Source: an uncultured Clostridia bacterium (lineage in GTDB: Bacteria; Bacillota; Clostridia; Monoglobales; Monoglobaceae). From it: a stretch of DNA of 18,087 bases. The translations under genes and the position numbers were made by a program. Of the stretch, positions 13,641 to 18,087 are shown one piece after another. Below the pieces are notes generated by a model. The model had not been told where the DNA came from. It saw nothing but the letters and a program-made list of their open reading frames with translations, and made no database searches. Each line of letters starts with the position of its first letter. Position 1 is the stretch's first letter. The DNA lies in assembly GCA_910580105.1 (NCBI GenBank), contig CAJTWN010000022.1, positions 1 to 18,087 on the forward strand. The letters run 5' to 3'.

Positions 13641-15314
13641 ATGAAAACGGATATCGAAATTGCACAGAGTGCAAAGATGCTTCCCATTGCGGAAGTTGCG
13701 GAAAAATTGCATCTTTCAGAAGAAAATTTGGAGTTTTATGGGAAATATAAAGCAAAAATCAGTGAAGATGCGTATAAAAAATGTGAAGAAAACAAAGACG
13801 GCAGACTGATTCTGGTGACGGCAATTAATCCTACCCCTGCAGGTGAAGGAAAAACAACAACAACAGTTGGCTTGGGACAGGCGATGCCGAAAATCGGAAA
13901 GAATGCGGTCATTGCATTGCGGGAGCCCTCCCTCGGTCCGGTAATGGGGATTAAAGGCGGGGCAGCCGGCGGCGGCTATGCACAGGTGGTTCCCATGGAG
14001 GATATTAACCTCCATTTTACCGGCGATATGCACGCCATTACAGCGGCAAATAATTTGTTGTCTGCGGCAATTGACAACCATATTCATCAGGGAAATGCCC
14101 TTTCCATTGATCAGCGGCGGATTGTTTGGAAAAGGTGTTTGGATATGAACGACCGGGCGCTGCGCCAGGTGGTGGTTGGTCTTGGCGGAAAGGTCAACGG
14201 ATTTCCGCGGGAAGATGGGTTTATGATCACGGTTGCCAGTGAAATAATGGCGATTTTGTGTCTGGCAGACGGGCTGGAAGATTTAAAACGCCGGATCGGG
14301 TGGATTGTCTGTGCCTATAATCTGGAGGGGAATCCGGTGACGGCAAAGGATCTTAAGGTTGATGGGGCGATGACCCTCCTTTTGAAGGATGCGATGAAAC
14401 CGAATTTGGTTCAAACCCTTGAAAATACGCCCTGTTTGATGCACGGGGGGCCGTTTGCCAATATTGCCCATGGATGCAATTCTCTGCGTGCCACAAAGCT
14501 GGGGTTAAAACTTGCGGATTATTGTATTACGGAAGCCGGTTTTGGTTCTGATTTGGGGGCCGAGAAATTTTTTGACATCAAATGCAGATTTGGAGGGCTG
14601 AAGCCGGACTGCGTTGTTTTGGTGGCGACGGTACGCGCCCTTAAATATAATGGCGGCATTGCAAAGGCCGACCTTGGTGCTGAAAACTTAACCGCTCTTG
14701 CGGCAGGAATTGAGAATTTAAAGGCACATATAGAAAACATGAAAAAATATAAGGTGCCGGTGGTGGTGGCCATCAACCGGTTTGGAACGGATACCGAGAC
14801 AGAGCTTGCCTATGTGGAAGAATTTTGCAGGGAGCTTCAGGTGCCCGTATCCTTGTGTGAGGTCTTTGCCAAAGGCGGTGAAGGCGGTGTGGATTTGGCC
14901 AGGACGGTTGTGGAGGTTATTGATAAAAACGGTTCTTCTGCCTTTGAACCAATTTATGATGCAGAACGTCCTATTAAAGAAAAGATTGCAATCATTGCCA
15001 AGGAGATATATGGGGCAGAAGGCGTGAATTTTACAGCGCAGGCAGAACGGGAAATCAAACAGCTGACGGCATTTGGATTTGATAAACTTCCGGTTTGTAT
15101 GGCCAAGACCCAGTATTCTCTCTCGGATGATCCGGCATTGCTGGGACGTCCGGCAGGATTCACCATCACCGTGCGGGAAGTGCGGGTATCTGCTGGTGCT
15201 GGGTTTGTGGTGGCTTTGACCGGTGCGGTTATGACCATGCCGGGACTTCCAAAGGAGCCGGCGGCAAACAAAATGGACATATGCACGGATGGAACGATTA
15301 CAGGACTTTTTTAG
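13641..15314 (+). CDS. fhs: Formate-tetrahydrofolate ligase
   Basis: A 557-residue enzyme of the usual family length. It uses ATP to join formate to tetrahydrofolate, giving 10-formyl-tetrahydrofolate for purines, initiator Met-tRNA formylation and, after reduction, methylene-tetrahydrofolate; in acetogens it belongs to the methyl branch of the Wood-Ljungdahl pathway. The phosphate-binding loop PTPAGEGKTTTT is at residues 64-75. Other family segments are REPSLGPVMGIKGGAAGGGYAQV, NLHFTGDMHAI, EAGFGSDLGAEKF and the C-terminal TGAVMTMPGLPKEPAANKMD. ATG at 13641 follows TAGGGGG (13625-13631) with a 9-base gap. First gene of a rightward unit; mnmG begins 20 bases after its stop with no terminator between. 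The gene alone does not prove acetogenesis, since many fermenters carry it. Confidence 0.97.
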   Translation: MKTDIEIAQSAKMLPIAEVAEKLHLSEENLEFYGKYKAKISEDAYKKCEENKDGRLILVTAINPTPAGEGKTTTTVGLGQAMPKIGKNAVIALREPSLGPVMGIKGGAAGGGYAQVVPMEDINLHFTGDMHAITAANNLLSAAIDNHIHQGNALSIDQRRIVWKRCLDMNDRALRQVVVGLGGKVNGFPREDGFMITVASEIMAILCLADGLEDLKRRIGWIVCAYNLEGNPVTAKDLKVDGAMTLLLKDAMKPNLVQTLENTPCLMHGGPFANIAHGCNSLRATKLGLKLADYCITEAGFGSDLGAEKFFDIKCRFGGLKPDCVVLVATVRALKYNGGIAKADLGAENLTALAAGIENLKAHIENMKKYKVPVVVAINRFGTDTETELAYVEEFCRELQVPVSLCEVFAKGGEGGVDLARTVVEVIDKNGSSAFEPIYDAERPIKEKIAIIAKEIYGAEGVNFTAQAEREIKQLTAFGFDKLPVCMAKTQYSLSDDPALLGRPAGFTITVREVRVSAGAGFVVALTGAVMTMPGLPKEPAANKMDICTDGTITGLF

Positions 15315-15334
15315 ATAATTAGGAGGCAGAAAAT

Positions 15335-17200
15335 TTGTTTATAGCGGACAAGTATGATATTGCAGTGGTTGGCGGCGGCCATGCAGGAATCGAAGCCGCC
15401 TTTGCGGCGGCAAGGCTGGGGATGAAAACCTGTTTATTTTCCATCTCTCTTGATGCAATTGCAAATCTGCCCTGCAATCCCAGTATCGGCGGAACAGCAA
15501 AGGGGCATTTGGTTCGGGAAATTGACGCCTTGGGCGGCGAAATGGGAAAGGGAGCGGATGCAACCTTTCTGCAGTCCAGGATTTTAAACCGGGGAAAAGG
15601 TCCGGCGGTTCATTCCCTGCGTGCCCAGATTGACCGGCGCAATTATCAGGAAGAGATGAAACACCGTTTGGAAAAACAGGAAAATTTGGATATCCGCCAG
15701 GCGGAAATTGTGGATTTGACATTGGATGATGAAGGCTGTGTTCGCTCTGTTATTGCCAAATCCGGAGCGGAATATCTTTGCCGCGCGGCAATTATCTGTA
15801 CAGGGACCTATCTGAAGTCGCGTATCATCATTGGTGAATTTTCTCAGGAGAGCGGACCGGATGGCGTTTTTCCGGCAAATGAGTTGTCAAAGAATCTTGA
15901 AAAAATCGGTGTGAAGCTGGTGCGTTTTAAAACGGGAACGCCGCCCAGAATCAACCGGAAGAGTATAGACTTTTCGAAGTTAGAAAAACAGGTTGGCGAC
16001 GAGGAAATAACACCTTTTTCCTTCGAGACCGAAGGGGAACTTAAAAACCAGGTGGCCTGCTATATTACCTATACCAATGAAAAAACCCATAAAATTATAA
16101 TGGATAATCTGCATCGGTCGCCTCTGTATGGTGGGGACATTAAAGGGATTGGCCCCCGGTATTGCCCGTCTATTGAGGATAAGGTGGTTCGTTTTAAGGA
16201 TAAAGAACGGCATCAGCTCTTTGTCGAGCCGATGGGCATCCGTACGGAAGAGATGTATTTACAGGGATTTTCCAGCAGTATGCCGGAGGATATACAGATA
16301 CAGATGATTCATTCTCTGCCGGGGTTTGAGAATGCGCAGGTTATGCGCAACGCCTATGCCATTGAATATGATTGTGCAGATCCGCTTCAGCTTTATCCGA
16401 CATTGGAGTTTAAAGAGATCAAAGGACTTTTCGGTGCAGGGCAGTTCAACGGGACGTCGGGGTATGAGGAGGCTGCGGCACAGGGGCTGATTGCCGGTAT
16501 CAATGCCGTACGTTCTTTGAAAGGCGAGGAGGCTTTCATCCTTGATCGTTCACAAGCTTATATTGGAACTTTGATTGACGACTTAGTAACCAAGGGAACC
16601 AATGAACCATACCGGATGATGACCTCACGCTCGGAATACCGGCTGCTTCTGCGGCAGGACAATGCAGATATTCGCTTGACCCCGCTGGGCTATGAAATTG
16701 GCTTGATTTCGGAGGAGCGGTATCAAAAATATCTGCAGAAGCAGGATGCCATTGCATGTGAAAAGCAAAGATTGGAAAGAATAATATTACCGCCTTCAGA
16801 AAAGGTACTTGCGTTTCTCGAAAAAATAGGTTCTACGCCGATAAAATCGGGAATCCGGGCGTCTGAACTTTTAAAACGTCCTGAAGTAACTTATAAAGGG
16901 ATGCAGGAAATTGATGAGGAGCGGCCAAAGCTGGATGCAGCAGTCACTGAGCAGGTAGAGATTTCTATCAAATATGAAGGATATATTAAACGCCAGCAGA
17001 CGCAGGCAGAACAATTTAAAAAACTGGAGAATAAAAAAATACCGGAAAAAATTGACTATCTGCAAATTGATGGCCTGCGTCTGGAGGCGCGGCAGAAACT
17101 TGACAAAATCAGGCCAAAATCGCTGGGACAAGCGTCCCGGATTTCCGGCGTTTCGCCGGCAGATATTGCGGTTTTGATCATATATTTAAAATCCTTATAG
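15335..17200 (+). CDS. mnmG: tRNA uridine-5-carboxymethylaminomethyl modification enzyme MnmG (GidA)
   Basis: A 621-residue FAD protein of normal length. With the GTPase MnmE it adds the aminomethyl-type group to C5 of wobble uridine 34 in certain tRNAs, using methylene-tetrahydrofolate as carbon donor. The dinucleotide-binding loop VVGGGHAGIEAA is at residues 11-22. The two conserved cysteines are Cys47 (NLPCNPSIGG) and Cys277 (GPRYCPSIEDK), matching E. coli numbering. The C-terminal helical region that contacts MnmE and tRNA is intact, ending SGVSPADIAVLIIYLK. The start is TTG at 15335-15337, supported by AGGAGG (15321-15326) 8 bases upstream. In many Firmicutes mnmG sits between mnmE and rsmG; neither is seen here, so it appears separated from its partner and joined to fhs instead. 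Confidence 0.97.
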   Translation: MFIADKYDIAVVGGGHAGIEAAFAAARLGMKTCLFSISLDAIANLPCNPSIGGTAKGHLVREIDALGGEMGKGADATFLQSRILNRGKGPAVHSLRAQIDRRNYQEEMKHRLEKQENLDIRQAEIVDLTLDDEGCVRSVIAKSGAEYLCRAAIICTGTYLKSRIIIGEFSQESGPDGVFPANELSKNLEKIGVKLVRFKTGTPPRINRKSIDFSKLEKQVGDEEITPFSFETEGELKNQVACYITYTNEKTHKIIMDNLHRSPLYGGDIKGIGPRYCPSIEDKVVRFKDKERHQLFVEPMGIRTEEMYLQGFSSSMPEDIQIQMIHSLPGFENAQVMRNAYAIEYDCADPLQLYPTLEFKEIKGLFGAGQFNGTSGYEEAAAQGLIAGINAVRSLKGEEAFILDRSQAYIGTLIDDLVTKGTNEPYRMMTSRSEYRLLLRQDNADIRLTPLGYEIGLISEERYQKYLQKQDAIACEKQRLERIILPPSEKVLAFLEKIGSTPIKSGIRASELLKRPEVTYKGMQEIDEERPKLDAAVTEQVEISIKYEGYIKRQQTQAEQFKKLENKKIPEKIDYLQIDGLRLEARQKLDKIRPKSLGQASRISGVSPADIAVLIIYLKSL

Positions 17201-17206
17201 GATTTT

Positions 17207-17224
17207 GGCGCTGCAATCAGCGCC
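17207..17224 (+). other. Intercistronic hairpin without T tract
   Basis: GGCGCTG (17207-17213) pairs with CAGCGCC (17218-17224) around CAAT. The following bases are GGGGGAG, not T, so it is unlikely to terminate. Lying just after the mnmG stop, it may protect the mnmG mRNA end or set relative expression of the lipoprotein gene. Confidence 0.5.
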
Positions 17225-17262
17225 GGGGGAGTTGCAAATCAAAATTTGAGGAGGAACTTTTA

Positions 17263-17985
17263 ATGATGAACACAAAGAAATTATTATGCGGATTGATGGC
17301 GGTATCAATGTTGACGGCAGGGCTTACGGCCTGCGGACCTAAAAAGACGGCAAGTTCGACAGGAGAAAATATTGTTGAACAGACGACACCCGAAGGGAAC
17401 ACCGTCTATGATGTAAAGCTGGACGAGCGGGATCAGGAAACCAGTCATCAGTATGGTGAAGAAGACCTTGGTTTTGTAGATACACAGACAGGGAAAAAGG
17501 TATATCTTGGTATGACAGCCCAGGAGGTTGAAGAAGTGACTGGTGCGGCAGCATCGTCAATGGTTGGCGGCTATCAGGTGTATGACGGGATTGTTGTGCA
17601 GTATTCGGATGAAAATGTTGCTGTTTCAATGATTGTTGCGGAAGGAAATATGACAGATCCCGGGTTTACTACGCGGTACGCAACGGCGCGGGGGGTAAAG
17701 CTTGGAATGGTGATGGAGGACTTCAAAAAAACTTATGGAGATGAGGTGGATATTCCTGAAGACCAGAATGCTGAAGGGGAAGAGGGAATTGCAAAATCCT
17801 CCACGGCAACCCGGTACATTGTGAAAAATGGAAAGAAACTTGAATATATTGGAACAAACCTTACCAAGGAAAACCGGCCCGAAGAGACAGCAAATCTTTA
17901 TTTACAAGACTTTTTGTTTAACAATGAAAGCCAGTCGGTGACCTCTATGCGTATCAGTACGTATGATGCAATTTATGGCGCCTGA
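17263..17985 (+). CDS. Lipoprotein with two BamE/SmpA-like motifs
   Basis: A 240-residue predicted lipoprotein. The signal peptide ends in LTAC with the lipidated Cys at residue 24, followed by a charged and Ser/Thr-rich linker (to about 70). Two segments share the pattern of a strand, LGM, a short helix and a turn: VYLGMTAQEVEEVTG (80-94) and VKLGMVMEDFKKTYGD (145-160). This resembles the repeat seen in SmpA/OmlA (BamE) and beta-lactamase-inhibitor-like folds. In a Gram-positive it would be anchored outside the cytoplasmic membrane; its partner is unknown. ATG at 17263 (or the next codon) follows GAGGAGG (17248-17254) with an 8-base gap. No separate promoter is evident in the 62 bases after mnmG, so it is probably the third gene of the fhs unit. 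The BamE-like assignment is by pattern only. Confidence 0.8.
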   Translation: MMNTKKLLCGLMAVSMLTAGLTACGPKKTASSTGENIVEQTTPEGNTVYDVKLDERDQETSHQYGEEDLGFVDTQTGKKVYLGMTAQEVEEVTGAAASSMVGGYQVYDGIVVQYSDENVAVSMIVAEGNMTDPGFTTRYATARGVKLGMVMEDFKKTYGDEVDIPEDQNAEGEEGIAKSSTATRYIVKNGKKLEYIGTNLTKENRPEETANLYLQDFLFNNESQSVTSMRISTYDAIYGA

Positions 17986-18002
17986 GAATGAAAAAAGAAA
18001 AG

Positions 18003-18037
18003 TGCCGGCCCCACAAATTCTGGGGCCGGCATTTTTT
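18003..18037 (+). terminator. Strong terminator of the fhs-mnmG-lipoprotein unit
   Basis: TGCCGGCCCCA (18003-18013) pairs perfectly with TGGGGCCGGCA (18021-18031), followed by six T. The 5' side is A-rich (AAAAAAGAAAA), so it can also act leftward. Confidence 0.95.
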
Positions 18038-18045
18038 GTATAAAG

Positions 18046-18070
18046 AAAACCCCCGGCTGTGCGGGGGGTT
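18046..18070 (-). terminator. Probable leftward terminator at the right edge
   Basis: CCCCCG (18050-18055) pairs with CGGGGG (18062-18067) around a 6-base loop, with flanking AA/TT pairs possible. On the minus strand it is followed by TTTTCTTTA. This suggests that a convergent minus-strand gene ends just right of it; TTA at 18082-18084 could be its stop codon, but too little sequence is present to tell. Confidence 0.6.
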
Positions 18071-18087
18071 CAGAAAAAGCTTTAGCG

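Overview
The window looks like chromosomal DNA of a low-to-mid GC Gram-positive anaerobe, most likely class Clostridia (an Oscillospirales-like gut or digester lineage). Supporting signs are strong GGAGG ribosome sites, sigma-A promoters with 17-base spacers, TTG starts on several genes, a type I dockerin on a secreted protein, formate-tetrahydrofolate ligase, tiny Cys-rich proteins and GC-rich palindromic repeats. The taxonomic call is inference: there is no rRNA gene in the window.

Layout. Bases 1-571 are a gene-free mosaic of repeats: a 72-bp direct repeat, four copies of a GGGCGACC...GGTCGCCC palindrome and short hairpins. Its right edge forms the end of a NodB-like polysaccharide deacetylase gene (572-1378, minus). 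Next comes a roughly 1,200-residue secreted beta-helix protein ending in a dockerin (1524-5123, minus), with its own promoter and terminator. Carbamoyl-phosphate synthetase follows on the minus strand (carA 8745-9797, carB 5522-8731). It is preceded by a roughly 270-nt leader holding a consensus promoter, a 33-36 codon ORF, U-rich sequence and a terminator hairpin that overlaps the ORF's stop codon. Upstream of that are a YigZ/IMPACT-family gene (10227-10853) and a VIT-vWA-like gene (10837-12891), overlapping by 17 bases. Two tandem 40- and 44-residue Cys-rich proteins, too short for routine ORF calling, lie at 13093-13215 and 13339-13473 (minus).

The strand then switches. From a promoter at 13575-13603, fhs (13641-15314), mnmG (15335-17200) and a lipoprotein gene (17263-17985) run rightward, apparently as one transcription unit closed by a strong terminator at 18003-18037.

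How the genes work together. CarAB supplies carbamoyl phosphate to pyrimidine and arginine synthesis. The leader looks like a translation-coupled attenuator comparable in logic to enterobacterial pyrBI, and is the best candidate here for something undescribed. Fhs charges tetrahydrofolate with a one-carbon unit, and MnmG consumes methylene-tetrahydrofolate in tRNA wobble-uridine modification, so their pairing makes metabolic sense. No phage, IS transposase, CRISPR array, rRNA or tRNA gene was found.
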